Shown: positions 50,326 to 58,293 of the stretch, in pieces | Layout of the letters: the number at the start of each line of letters is the position of its first letter | Position numbering within the stretch: position 1 is the first letter of the stretch | Assembly (NCBI RefSeq): GCF_035634895.1 | Contig: NZ_DASQCC010000230.1 | Coordinates: forward strand, 24,980-88,979 | Length of the DNA: 64,000 nt | DNA from: Actinophytocola sp035634895 | Lineage (GTDB): Bacteria; Actinomycetota; Actinomycetes; Mycobacteriales; Pseudonocardiaceae | Direction of reading: 5' to 3' | Position numbers and translations under genes: made by a program | The notes under the pieces: model-generated | Databases searched by the model: none | The model's input: only the letters and a program-made list of their open reading frames with translations | What the model was told of the DNA's origin: nothing

Positions 50326-52812
50326 TCAGCCGAGCCGTGCCCGCAGCTCCTGGCGGCCGGTGACGTCCAGCTTGCGGTACGTCCGGGTCAGGTGCTGCTC
50401 CACGGTGCTGACGGTGACCGACAGGGTCCGCGCGATGACGCGGTTGCTGCGGCCCCTCGCGGCCAGGATGGCCACCTGCTGCTCGGAGGCGGTCAGCTTG
50501 TCGAGGTAGCGGGAGTACCGGTCCTCGATCCGGTACCGCGCCGCGCTCTGCTGCGCCGGTTCGCCGTCGGTGGCCAGCACGCGGCGGATCGCCTCGACCA
50601 GCCCGCCGTCTCCCGCCGCGCCCGCGAGCGCGTCGAACACCCGCTCGCGGGGCGTCCGGTGCTCGTCGACGCAGGTGACGCCCCGGCTGCCCGGCAACGG
50701 TACGCGGCGCGCCCGCCGGACGCGCTCGTCGATCAGGTCCACGGCCTCGTCCTGGTCGCCGATGGCGAGCAACGCGCCGGCCGCCGCCAGCCGCCACGGC
50801 AGGACGTGCTCGTGGTCGATGTTCCAGCCGGCGAGCAGCCGCCCGCAGCTGGCGAAGTCCGCGAAGGCCGCGTGCGCGCGGCCTTCGCGGAGATGCAGGT
50901 GCCCTCGGCCGTACAGGTAGTGCGCGCCGTACCGGGTCTCGTACATGGCGGCGGGCACGGTGCCGGCGAGGTGGTGGTGCGACGGCGCCTGGTCGTCCGT
51001 CATCGTCGCCGCCAGCACCAGGCTGGACACCGGTCCGCCGATCCACACGCCCCAGGCGGGCTGCGGCAGCAGCGACAGGGCCTGTTCGGCGTCCGCGACG
51101 GCCTCCGCGTAGCCGCCGCCGCGGACCATGGCCTCCGCACGCAACGCGAGGAACCTGGCCTGCCACACCGGTGCGCACCGCCGCCGCGCCCCTCTGGCCA
51201 GCTCGGTGGCCAGCGAGCGGACCAGCTCGAACTCGCGGGCGTACAGCAGTCCGGTGAGCGCGGCCAGCGACGTCGCCGCCGTGTGCTCGGCGAACGTGCA
51301 ACCGTAGAAGGCGTCCTCCGCCGCGTGGACGTCGTCCGCGTCGGGTTCCGGTGTGGACAGAACGGAGACCAGGAACCGGGCCGCCTCGTAGCGGGCGGCC
51401 TGGTCGCCCGCGCCGTCCGGCACGGTCGCGAGCCGCGCCGGGCCCGCGGCGTCGAGCAGTGCGGGATAGTCACCGCAGACGAGCAGGCGGTCCGCAGCCA
51501 TGCGGAGCTGGTCGGCCGGCGGCGCGGCGGCACCGGCCGCCGCCAGCCTGCTCAGCGCCTCGCGGCCGCGGCCCCGGCGGACCATCTGTCCACTCAGCAC
51601 ACTCGAGAACCGCGGCCACAGCTGGGCCTCCGGCACGAGCACGGTCGCCTCGTGGAAGTACTGACAGCACAGGTCCGAGTCGGTCGCCTCGTACCCGACG
51701 GCGAACCGCACCAGGATGTCGGCCCTGGCCCGGTCGTCGGTGGCCGCCCGCAACGCGAGCCGCAGCGCGTCCGTCGCGAGTGCACGGTCGTCCATCGCGA
51801 GCGCCTGGACCACCACCTCGTCCACCAGGTACGCCGTCCACGACTCGTCGGCCTGGTCGGCGACGATCAGCCGCCTGGCCACCTCCACAGCGGACACGCC
51901 CATCTCCCGCATGGCCGCCGCGGCCCGCCGGTGCAGCGCCGCGGACTCCTGGATGGGCAGCGCGTCGAGCACGGCGGACTCGACCGCGTGGTGGCGGAAC
52001 CGGCCGTTCGCCAGTACGCCAGCCGCCCACAGCTCGCCGACGGCGCCGTCGACGACCGGCACCGGCAGCTCGACGACCTCGGCGATCGCCCGCGGGGTGG
52101 CGAACTCGCGCAGAACGGCGATCGTCCTGGCGACCGCGCGACCCGGTGGCGAGAGCCGGTGCAGGCACTCCAGCACGGTGCGTCGGTAGACCGGGCCGAC
52201 CATGCGGGCGAGCCGGTCGGACGGGGAGACCTCCCGCACCCCGCGGCCGAAGTCGGCGATGATCGCCTTCAGCAGGGTGAGGTTCCCCGCGGCCACATCG
52301 GACATCCGGCGGGCGGTGTGCTCGTCGACGTCGAAGCCCTGCTCTGCGGCCAGCTCGCGCACGGCCGCCAGGGACAGGCCGCACAGCTCGATCCGGTGTG
52401 CCTGGACCCGGTCACGCAGGTAGGACATGGCCGCCAGCTCGGTCTGCCGCACCCCGGGCCGCATGCCCAGCACCAGCAGGATCGGCATCGATCGGGCCGT
52501 CGAGGCGAGCCTCATCAGGCGGGTCGTCGATTCGTCGTCGGCCTGGTGCACGTCATCGACGCACACCAGGACCGGTTTGTCGTCGACCCGCCCGAGTAAG
52601 TCGATGTCCACCCCGGACTCGAACGGCGAGAATCCTCTCGCGACAACCAGAACACCGGCCACACAGGCCATTTCGGCAAATGCGGACAAAAGGGCGGTTC
52701 GTCCCGATCCGGCTGGACCGGACACGACGACGACACCGCCCCGTCCGTTCACGAGTTCCTCGAGCAACGAATCCATCAACGCGCGTTCGGCTTCTCGCTC
52801 CAGTAGCCCCAC
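50326..52812 (-). CDS. LAL-type LuxR regulator with Walker-A Lys replaced by Arg
   Basis: 828 residues, PikD-like large ATP-binding LuxR regulator. N-terminal VGLLEREAERALMDSLLEEL is the typical LAL start. The Walker A reads SGPAGSGRTALL with Arg38 where Lys is expected (codon CGA). Walker B VLVCVDDVHQAD is intact. The long helical middle and C-terminal LuxR HTH (LTASEQQVAILAARGRSNRVIARTLSV, STVEQHLTRTYRKLDV) are complete. Start is GTG 52812 with GAGGA 7 bases before. Such regulators activate PKS genes. Arg in the P-loop may weaken ATP hydrolysis; some LALs tolerate this. Confidence 0.92.
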   Translation of the reverse strand: MGLLEREAERALMDSLLEELVNGRGGVVVVSGPAGSGRTALLSAFAEMACVAGVLVVARGFSPFESGVDIDLLGRVDDKPVLVCVDDVHQADDESTTRLMRLASTARSMPILLVLGMRPGVRQTELAAMSYLRDRVQAHRIELCGLSLAAVRELAAEQGFDVDEHTARRMSDVAAGNLTLLKAIIADFGRGVREVSPSDRLARMVGPVYRRTVLECLHRLSPPGRAVARTIAVLREFATPRAIAEVVELPVPVVDGAVGELWAAGVLANGRFRHHAVESAVLDALPIQESAALHRRAAAAMREMGVSAVEVARRLIVADQADESWTAYLVDEVVVQALAMDDRALATDALRLALRAATDDRARADILVRFAVGYEATDSDLCCQYFHEATVLVPEAQLWPRFSSVLSGQMVRRGRGREALSRLAAAGAAAPPADQLRMAADRLLVCGDYPALLDAAGPARLATVPDGAGDQAARYEAARFLVSVLSTPEPDADDVHAAEDAFYGCTFAEHTAATSLAALTGLLYAREFELVRSLATELARGARRRCAPVWQARFLALRAEAMVRGGGYAEAVADAEQALSLLPQPAWGVWIGGPVSSLVLAATMTDDQAPSHHHLAGTVPAAMYETRYGAHYLYGRGHLHLREGRAHAAFADFASCGRLLAGWNIDHEHVLPWRLAAAGALLAIGDQDEAVDLIDERVRRARRVPLPGSRGVTCVDEHRTPRERVFDALAGAAGDGGLVEAIRRVLATDGEPAQQSAARYRIEDRYSRYLDKLTASEQQVAILAARGRSNRVIARTLSVTVSTVEQHLTRTYRKLDVTGRQELRARLG

Positions 52813-53080
52813 AGCAGTTCCTCGCCCTCGGGTTCGATCGCGAACGGATATCCCGCGCACGACGTGGTAGCCGTCCGTTCTGCGGACAGCTGGTCGGCCG
52901 CGGGTTCCGGGTCGGAAGCCGGCTGCGTCGCACGGCAACCCGTAACGCCATCGTTGCCCGAACGGGCAGTAAGTCACTACCCCCCTTTTGAGACGTCTCG
53001 CGCCGTAACGCGTGCAGAGTTACGGCCAGGAAATGCCGCGTATCGCGTCGATCGTCTGTTTTGGACCATTACCTGAAAGG

Positions 53081-54286
53081 TCACTCACAGTTCTTGTGCG
53101 ACCAGTTCGCCTCCGATTCCAGGTGCGGCGCGGCGCGCTTGGAACGGCCGAACGCCCGGACGAAGGGCCGCTCCACCGCGGCGTGCAGCGCCCACGACAG
53201 CACGATGGAGACGGCCAGCCCCGCCGCGATCAGGCCGAGCGCGCCGGGCACGCCCCACGGTCCCGGGCCGACCCACCGGTGTCCGAAGGAGAGCACGAGC
53301 CAGTGCACCATGTAGAACGCGAACGAGATCTGCCCGAGCCAGACCGGCACCCGGGCACGCAGGCCCCAGGTGGACGCGCCCGTGATGTCCGCGTGCGCGG
53401 CGGCGCCGATCAGCAACGCGGTCGGCAGGACCGTGACGGCGCCGAAGGTGTAGCTGAACGGCAGCATCGTGATGAGCGCGTAGCCGACGGCCGCGAGCAC
53501 GACGGCGGGCGCGAACCCGAAGCGGATCCACTTGCCGGACATGATGATCCGCGCGACCAGGATGCCGGTGACGAACTCGAACAGGTGCGAGGGCGGGAAC
53601 CACTTGAGGAACCAGGTCTGTTCGAGCGACACCCCGTAGCCGGGCAGCCGCGGCTCCGTCGGCACGAGGATCTCGCTGAGCAGCGGGGTGACCGCCACGA
53701 CCGCCATCGACGCGAGGGCGGCCAACCACAGCAGGCTCGGCCGGATGCGCCGGGCCGCGAACAGCAGCACGGGGAACAGCAGGTAGAAGAACGCCTCACA
53801 GGACAACGACCAGGACGGCGTGTTCAGGCTGACCATGATGTCGACCCGGGGCACCCAGCCGTGCAGCAGCAACAGGTTCGTGGCGACGACCGTCGGGTCG
53901 AGCGCGGCCTTGGCCACGGTGACCAGCAGCACCGCCGCGACGAGCGCGGTGACCAGGTGCACCGGATAGATCTTCGCCGCGCGGGCCCGCCAGAACCGGC
54001 GCGCCGTCTGGCCGGGACGGGCCGTCCAGGTCAGCACGAAACCGCTCAGCACGAAGAAGAACGAGACGCCGTACCGGCCGCCGGGGCCGAAGAACTCGTT
54101 GACCGCGGTGCCGACGCCCTGGTCGGAGAACAGGGACTCCAGGCCGGCGTGGGTGCCGAAGACGAGGAACGCCGCGAGGAAGCGGAGGCTCGTCAGCGAG
54201 CGCAGGTGCCCTCCCGGGTTGGTACCACCGGTGGCAGCGGCCGCGGGGGTGTTGACGGGTTTGGTGTCGGGTTTGGTGTCGGTCAT
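53081..54286 (-). CDS. Acyltransferase-3 family membrane O-acyltransferase
   Basis: 401 residues, about ten TM segments. Begins with a hydrophilic Pro/Thr-rich tail and then LTSLRFLAAFLVFGTHAGL, carrying the R-x10-H motif of AT3 enzymes. Later blocks are GVSFFFVLSGFVLTW and LNTPSWSLSCEAFFYLLFP. Ends VHWLVLSFGHRW and a basic tail. AT3 proteins acylate sugars or antibiotics, for instance macrolide glycosides. GGAGGAA precedes ATG 54286. Divergent from a P450 with two CCCCTAAG motifs between. Probably tailors the polyketide, though a cell-surface role is possible. Confidence 0.9.
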   Translation of the reverse strand: MTDTKPDTKPVNTPAAAATGGTNPGGHLRSLTSLRFLAAFLVFGTHAGLESLFSDQGVGTAVNEFFGPGGRYGVSFFFVLSGFVLTWTARPGQTARRFWRARAAKIYPVHLVTALVAAVLLVTVAKAALDPTVVATNLLLLHGWVPRVDIMVSLNTPSWSLSCEAFFYLLFPVLLFAARRIRPSLLWLAALASMAVVAVTPLLSEILVPTEPRLPGYGVSLEQTWFLKWFPPSHLFEFVTGILVARIIMSGKWIRFGFAPAVVLAAVGYALITMLPFSYTFGAVTVLPTALLIGAAAHADITGASTWGLRARVPVWLGQISFAFYMVHWLVLSFGHRWVGPGPWGVPGALGLIAAGLAVSIVLSWALHAAVERPFVRAFGRSKRAAPHLESEANWSHKNCE

Positions 54287-54356
54287 CGGCGTTCCTCCGA
54301 GATTTGCGTGAAAAACGTCGAGGCCCGACGATAATGTGCGCAAACACGGCGGACCG

Positions 54357-54407
54357 CCCCTAAGAATCCCCTGCACGGAACGCCGTCGCCGATACTCCAC
54401 CCCTAAG
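54357..54407. promoter_or_regulatory. Two CCCCTAAG motifs in the AT3/P450 divergent promoter
   Basis: CCCCTAAG at 54357-54364 and 54400-54407. The first, with flank (CCCCTAAGAA), recurs at 56664-56673 before the PPOx-like gene, also about 70-80 bp upstream of a minus-strand start. Candidate binding site of one of the three neighbouring LuxR regulators. Confidence 0.45.
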
Positions 54408-54531
54408 TTCCCGGTATTTCCTTTTCCGGCGGCTGCTGGTGTCATGACAGCAACCCGCATCGGCGGACATCGTGCGAGCTGACGGCGACCGGCCCCTGGT
54501 CCCCCTTCGAACAGAGGAGACGACGAGCGAC

Positions 54532-55908
54532 ATGACGACGACCGCCGCGGACAGCACCTGGCGACTTGCAGTGGCACCCGGTGCCGTCCCGTTGCTGGGT
54601 CACTCCCGCCAGCTGCGGAGCGACCCGCTCGGCTTCCTCGGTTCCCTGAGCGACCACGGAGACATCGTCGTGGTGAAGTTCGGACCGTCACCGGTCCACA
54701 TGCTCACCCGGCACGACTACGCGCATCATCTCCTCGTGGAACGCGCGAAGGAGTTCCGCAGGGGCGGTCCGTTCTTCGAGCGGTCCCGCACGATCATGGG
54801 CAACGGCCTCGCCACGGCCCGTGGGGCAGAGCACCGGCGCCAGCGCAGGTTGACCCAACCCGCCTTCCACAACAACCACATCCACACCTACGGCGCGGCG
54901 ATGCAGGCGGAGGTGGACGCCCTCGTCGGCGGTTGGCAGCCGGGGCAACGGATCGACATCCTCCAGGCCGTGCACGACCTGACCACCCGGGTCACGTTGC
55001 GCTGCTTCTTCTCCGCGGACACCGAGGACACCGAGTCCCTCGAGATCGTGTCCGAGGCCGCGGCGGCGCTCGACGGGCTGATCGGCGGCATGTACCGGCA
55101 GATGACCGCGCCGATCGCCGCGATGGCGAAGCTCCCCACGAAGGCCAACCGCCGGTACCGCGAGTACGTGGAACGTTTCCACCGCGCCGTCGACAAGATC
55201 ATCGCCGCCCAGCGCGGGAACGAGGAGCGCTCCGACGTGCTGGGGCTGCTCATGTCGGCGAAGGACCCGGAGACCGGGACCAGCTTCACCGACGAGGAGC
55301 TGCACGACCAGGTGATCACGTTCCTGGCGGCGGGGATCGACACCACCGCCAACACCATCGCCTGGGCACTCGGCCTGCTCGCCGCGCACCCGGAGGTCCG
55401 TGAGAAATTCCACGCGGAGATCGACTCCGTGGTCGGTGACCGGCCCGCCTGCGAGGTCGACGTGCGGGAGCTGACCTACACCCGGTCGGTGCTGGACGAG
55501 ACGCTGCGCCTCTATCCTCCACTGTGGACGATGACCCGGGAGGCCATCGAGCAGGTGCGCATCGGCGGTCACGATTTCCCGGCCGGCACGCAGTTCGGGG
55601 TGAGCCCGTACGCGCTGCAGCGGGACAGCCGCGTGTTCGACGAGCCGGCGCGGTTCGACCCGGACCGCCGGACGAGGCAGCCGAACATCCCGCGCACCGC
55701 GGTCATCCCCTTCGGCGCCGGCGTCCACAAGTGCATCGGTGACGGGTTCGCGATCATGGAGGCGTGCATCGCGCTCGGCACGATCGCCCAGCGGTGGGAG
55801 TTGGCGCTCACCGAGGAGAGCACGCCGTTGCGGCCACTGACCCTGATGACCCTGGGACCCGCCTCGGTCACCGTGGTCGCCGCACCCCGAACGCGTGTGA
55901 CGAGCTGA
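54532..55908 (+). CDS. Cytochrome P450 (broad, eukaryote-like helix set)
   Basis: 458 residues. Visible: WxxxR-like HRRQRRLTQPAFH in the C-helix region, I-helix FLAAGIDTTANTIAW (AGxDT), ExxR in LDETLRLYPP, and the heme loop PFGAGVHKCIGDGFA with Cys401. Longer than the usual 400-residue actinobacterial P450s and closer in motif style to the terpene/fatty-acid oxidising group (HKCIGDGFAIMEA). Electron partners are not nearby. The ATG at 54532 follows GGAGACGACGAGCG. Likely hydroxylates the polyketide. Followed by a strong intrinsic terminator. Confidence 0.93.
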   Translation: MTTTAADSTWRLAVAPGAVPLLGHSRQLRSDPLGFLGSLSDHGDIVVVKFGPSPVHMLTRHDYAHHLLVERAKEFRRGGPFFERSRTIMGNGLATARGAEHRRQRRLTQPAFHNNHIHTYGAAMQAEVDALVGGWQPGQRIDILQAVHDLTTRVTLRCFFSADTEDTESLEIVSEAAAALDGLIGGMYRQMTAPIAAMAKLPTKANRRYREYVERFHRAVDKIIAAQRGNEERSDVLGLLMSAKDPETGTSFTDEELHDQVITFLAAGIDTTANTIAWALGLLAAHPEVREKFHAEIDSVVGDRPACEVDVRELTYTRSVLDETLRLYPPLWTMTREAIEQVRIGGHDFPAGTQFGVSPYALQRDSRVFDEPARFDPDRRTRQPNIPRTAVIPFGAGVHKCIGDGFAIMEACIALGTIAQRWELALTEESTPLRPLTLMTLGPASVTVVAAPRTRVTS

Positions 55909-55927
55909 TCCCCTCTCGTCCACGTCA

Positions 55928-55971
55928 GGTCCTCGCCGGGCCCTCCCCCACCCGGCGAGGACCTTCCTTTT
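55928..55971 (+). terminator. Intrinsic terminator after P450
   Basis: GGTCCTCGCCGGG (55928-55940) pairs with CCCGGCGAGGACC (55951-55963) as a perfect 13-bp stem with a 10-nt loop, followed by TTCCTTTTG. A standard rho-independent structure. Confidence 0.9.
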
Positions 55972-56016
55972 GTGGGGACCCTTGTACGTGGCGGCAAGCA
56001 GGGCGCCGTCACACGA

Positions 56017-56061
56017 AAGAACCGCTGGCGCGGCGGTGAACCTGCCGCGCCAGCGGTTCTT
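56017..56061 (-). terminator. Strong hairpin terminator after the PPOx-like gene
   Basis: AAGAACCGCTGGCGCGGC (56017-56034) and its exact complement at 56044-56061 form an 18-bp perfect stem with a 9-nt loop. It lies 12 bp after the minus-strand stop; on that strand the stem ends in TTCTTTC. It closes the PKS-P450-SnoaL-PPOx direction. Confidence 0.85.
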
Positions 56062-56072
56062 CCAGGCCGGGT

Positions 56073-56582
56073 TCAGGAGGAGAAGACCCACCGGGTGGCG
56101 GTGTTGAACTGCGGTGCGACCCAGCCGAGGACCCGTTCCGGCTGGAGCCGGAACCCCGGTCCGCCGTAACCCTCCGGGGTGAAGACCCCTTCGTCGGTCG
56201 CGTTCGTCTGGTGGCCGTACTTCTCCGCGTACCCGTCGGAGATGACCTGCAGGTTCTCCTTGCCGAACAGCTGCTCGACACGCCCTTCGATGATGACGGT
56301 CTCGTCCGCGCTCTCGGTGTGCACCACGAGCCGGCCGTCGTTCTTGAGATGGTCGACCATCCGGTTCACCGTGGAGAACCAGAGCCCGTTCTCCCGCCAG
56401 AAGCCCCACATCGGCCGGCAGTGCGGCATGCCGCCGGCCCCGGGGGTCGCCAGCCAGAAGTTGCGGGCCGCGGTCAGCCGCTCGTTCGCCCACGCCCAGT
56501 CCAGAAGCGGCCCTGGCGCGGTGAAGCCGAAGATGAACGCGGGCTCGACGGTCGGCGTCTGCACCGCCTCAGAAGTCGTCAT
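56073..56582 (-). CDS. Pyridoxamine-5'-phosphate-oxidase-like flavoprotein
   Basis: 169 residues with the PPOx/FMN-binding split-barrel pattern: ARNFWLATPGAGGMPHCRPMWG (first strands), GLWFSTVNRMVDHLKNDGRLVVHTES and VIIEGRVEQL. The C-terminal part has a Trp-containing strand (VLGWVAPQFNTATRWVF). ATG 56582 has AAGGGAAAG upstream. Members are F420/FMN-dependent reductases or oxidases and heme-handling proteins; the reaction is unknown. A role in polyketide tailoring or detoxification is inferred from its position only. Confidence 0.8.
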   Translation of the reverse strand: MTTSEAVQTPTVEPAFIFGFTAPGPLLDWAWANERLTAARNFWLATPGAGGMPHCRPMWGFWRENGLWFSTVNRMVDHLKNDGRLVVHTESADETVIIEGRVEQLFGKENLQVISDGYAEKYGHQTNATDEGVFTPEGYGGPGFRLQPERVLGWVAPQFNTATRWVFSS

Positions 56583-56663
56583 GAATTCGCTTTCCCTTGC
56601 TGTGTCGGCAATTTCTGCGCTTGCCCTCACCGAGGACGCTATCGGCTGCCCGGTGTGCGGCAA

Positions 56664-56671
56664 CCCCTAAG
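56664..56671. promoter_or_regulatory. CCCCTAAG motif upstream of the PPOx-like gene
   Basis: Same motif and orientation as the site at 54357, 82 bp before the start codon at 56582. The 10-mer CCCCTAAGAA is shared. Candidate activator site. Confidence 0.4.
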
Positions 56672-56680
56672 AAACTCCGG

Positions 56681-57043
56681 TCACGCCTTGCGGAAGACGT
56701 CCTTGCAGGTGATCTTGCCGTCCCGCAAGGTGAAGAGGTCGATGCCGCGGTCGATGACGGTGCCGTCGTCCTTGCGCAGCGACCACTCCACCACGGCCTG
56801 GGTGTCGTTCACGAGGAACACGGGCTCCTCGAACCTGCCGTCCATGCCCTGGGCACGCACCTCCTTGCCGAGGTCGTTCATCTTGACCAACAGGTCGCGG
56901 ATCTCCGGCTTGGTGTAGGTCGTACCGGGGCCGGTGCCCTCCGCCGCGATCCAGACGCCGTCGTCGGCGAAGCAGTCCCACGCCCCGTCGATGTCCTCCT
57001 TGGCGCCCAGCTCGAAGAAGTCGTGCACCACGCTCTTGCCCAT
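56681..57043 (-). CDS. SnoaL/NTF2-fold small protein
   Basis: 120 residues, cystatin-like alpha+beta barrel. Begins VVHDFFELGAKEDIDGAWDCFADDGVWIA and has VFLVNDTQAVVEWSLR and DLFTLRDGKITCKDVF, all typical of SnoaL-like proteins. Relatives include polyketide cyclases, ketosteroid-isomerase-like enzymes and hydroxylases. GGAGGAA lies upstream of ATG 57043. It lies 35 bp after the P450 stop and is probably co-transcribed with the PKS genes. Function not assignable beyond the fold. Confidence 0.82.
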   Translation of the reverse strand: MGKSVVHDFFELGAKEDIDGAWDCFADDGVWIAAEGTGPGTTYTKPEIRDLLVKMNDLGKEVRAQGMDGRFEEPVFLVNDTQAVVEWSLRKDDGTVIDRGIDLFTLRDGKITCKDVFRKA

Positions 57044-57078
57044 CTACTGTCTCCATTCCTCCGGTATTCGGACAAACT

Positions 57079-58293
57079 TCAGGTGAACCGCACCGGCAGG
57101 CGCTCCAGTGACCGGAACTGCAGGCTGTTCCGCCACCGCAGGTCCGATTTGGACACCGCCAGCTCCCAGTGCGCGAACCGTTCGAGCAGGCCCCGCAACG
57201 CGATCTCGCCTTCCAACCGCGCGAGCGGCGCGCCGACGCAGTGGTGGATGCCATGCCCGAACGAGAGGTGCGAGTTCTCGGCGCGCCCGACGTCGAGCCG
57301 GTCCGGTTCGGCGAACCGGCCGCCGTCCCGGTTGGCCGCGGCGAGGGAGACGAACACGATCTCGCCGGCCGGGATCACCACGTCGCCGACCGGCACCGGT
57401 TCGAGCGTGTACCGCACCGTCGCGAGGTTGAGCGGGCTCTCGTGCCGCAGGAACTCCTCGACGGCACGCGGGAGCCGCTCCGGCGCCGCGCGGAGCTCGT
57501 GGCGCAGCCCGGGGTCGTCGACCAGCGCGTGGATGGCGTTGCCGATCATGCTGGCCGTCGTCTCGTACCCGGCGTTCATGACCAGGAAGATCGTGGACAG
57601 CAGCTCGGTGTCGTCGAGCGCGGGCTCGTCACCGGACGGGTGGGCGAGCGCGCTCACCATGTCGTCGGCCGGCTCGGCGCGCTTGTGCTCGATGAGACCC
57701 TTCAGGTAGGCGGTGGCCGCGACGTGCGCGCGCTGCTTGTCGGCCATCGTGGCGTCGACGCTGGTGAAGGTCGCGTTCCAGCCGCGGAAGTCGTCGTGCC
57801 GTTCGGGTGGGACACCGAGCAGCGCGCCGATCACGGAGATCGGCAGCGGCAGGGCGACGGCGTCGACCGCGTCGGTCACCGCGCCGGTCTCGATCCGGTC
57901 GAGCAGGCGTGCGGTCGCCTGCTCGATCCACGGCCGCAGCTGCTGGACCCGGCGCATGGTGAACGCCCGGCCGATGATCCGGCGCAGCCGCGTGTGGTCG
58001 GGCGGGTCGCTGAACAGCATGCTCGCGAAGTTCGCCAGCGCCACCGGTTCCTGCCGGACCTTGTGCCGCTCTACGATCCCGGGCAGTCCGCTCGCGTCCT
58101 TGGACAGGCGCTGGTCGGCCAGCAGCGCGCGGGCCTGGTCATAGCCGGTGATCACCCACGCGTGCAGCTCGACGGTCAGCGTCTTGACGATCGTCCGGTG
58201 TGCCGGGCCGCTTTCGCGCAGGTCCCGGTACACCGGATAGGGGTCCTGTGTGAACTCCGGGCTCAGCAGGTCCGGTGTGGTCGTTCCGGTCAC
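57079..58293 (-). CDS. Cytochrome P450 (CYP107-like macrolide type)
   Basis: 404 residues, the classical actinobacterial size. Motifs: SMLFSDPPDHTRLRRIIGRAF (C-helix), I-helix LVMNAGYETTASMIG where Glu replaces the usual acidic Asp, ExxR as EEFLR, RYTLEPVPVGDVVIPAGE, and the heme loop SFGHGIHHCVGAPLARLE with Cys352. Homologs hydroxylate or epoxidise macrolactones. GTG 58293 overlaps the PKS stop (GTGA), so it is translated with the terminal PKS module and almost surely acts on its product. Confidence 0.94.
   Translation of the reverse strand: MTGTTTPDLLSPEFTQDPYPVYRDLRESGPAHRTIVKTLTVELHAWVITGYDQARALLADQRLSKDASGLPGIVERHKVRQEPVALANFASMLFSDPPDHTRLRRIIGRAFTMRRVQQLRPWIEQATARLLDRIETGAVTDAVDAVALPLPISVIGALLGVPPERHDDFRGWNATFTSVDATMADKQRAHVAATAYLKGLIEHKRAEPADDMVSALAHPSGDEPALDDTELLSTIFLVMNAGYETTASMIGNAIHALVDDPGLRHELRAAPERLPRAVEEFLRHESPLNLATVRYTLEPVPVGDVVIPAGEIVFVSLAAANRDGGRFAEPDRLDVGRAENSHLSFGHGIHHCVGAPLARLEGEIALRGLLERFAHWELAVSKSDLRWRNSLQFRSLERLPVRFT

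Noticed and set aside
53012..54334. Plus-strand 440-codon open frame opposite the AT3 gene
   Set aside because: Composition is Gln/Arg/Asp-rich shadow; the minus frame has AT3 motifs, TM segments and a GGAGGAA RBS.
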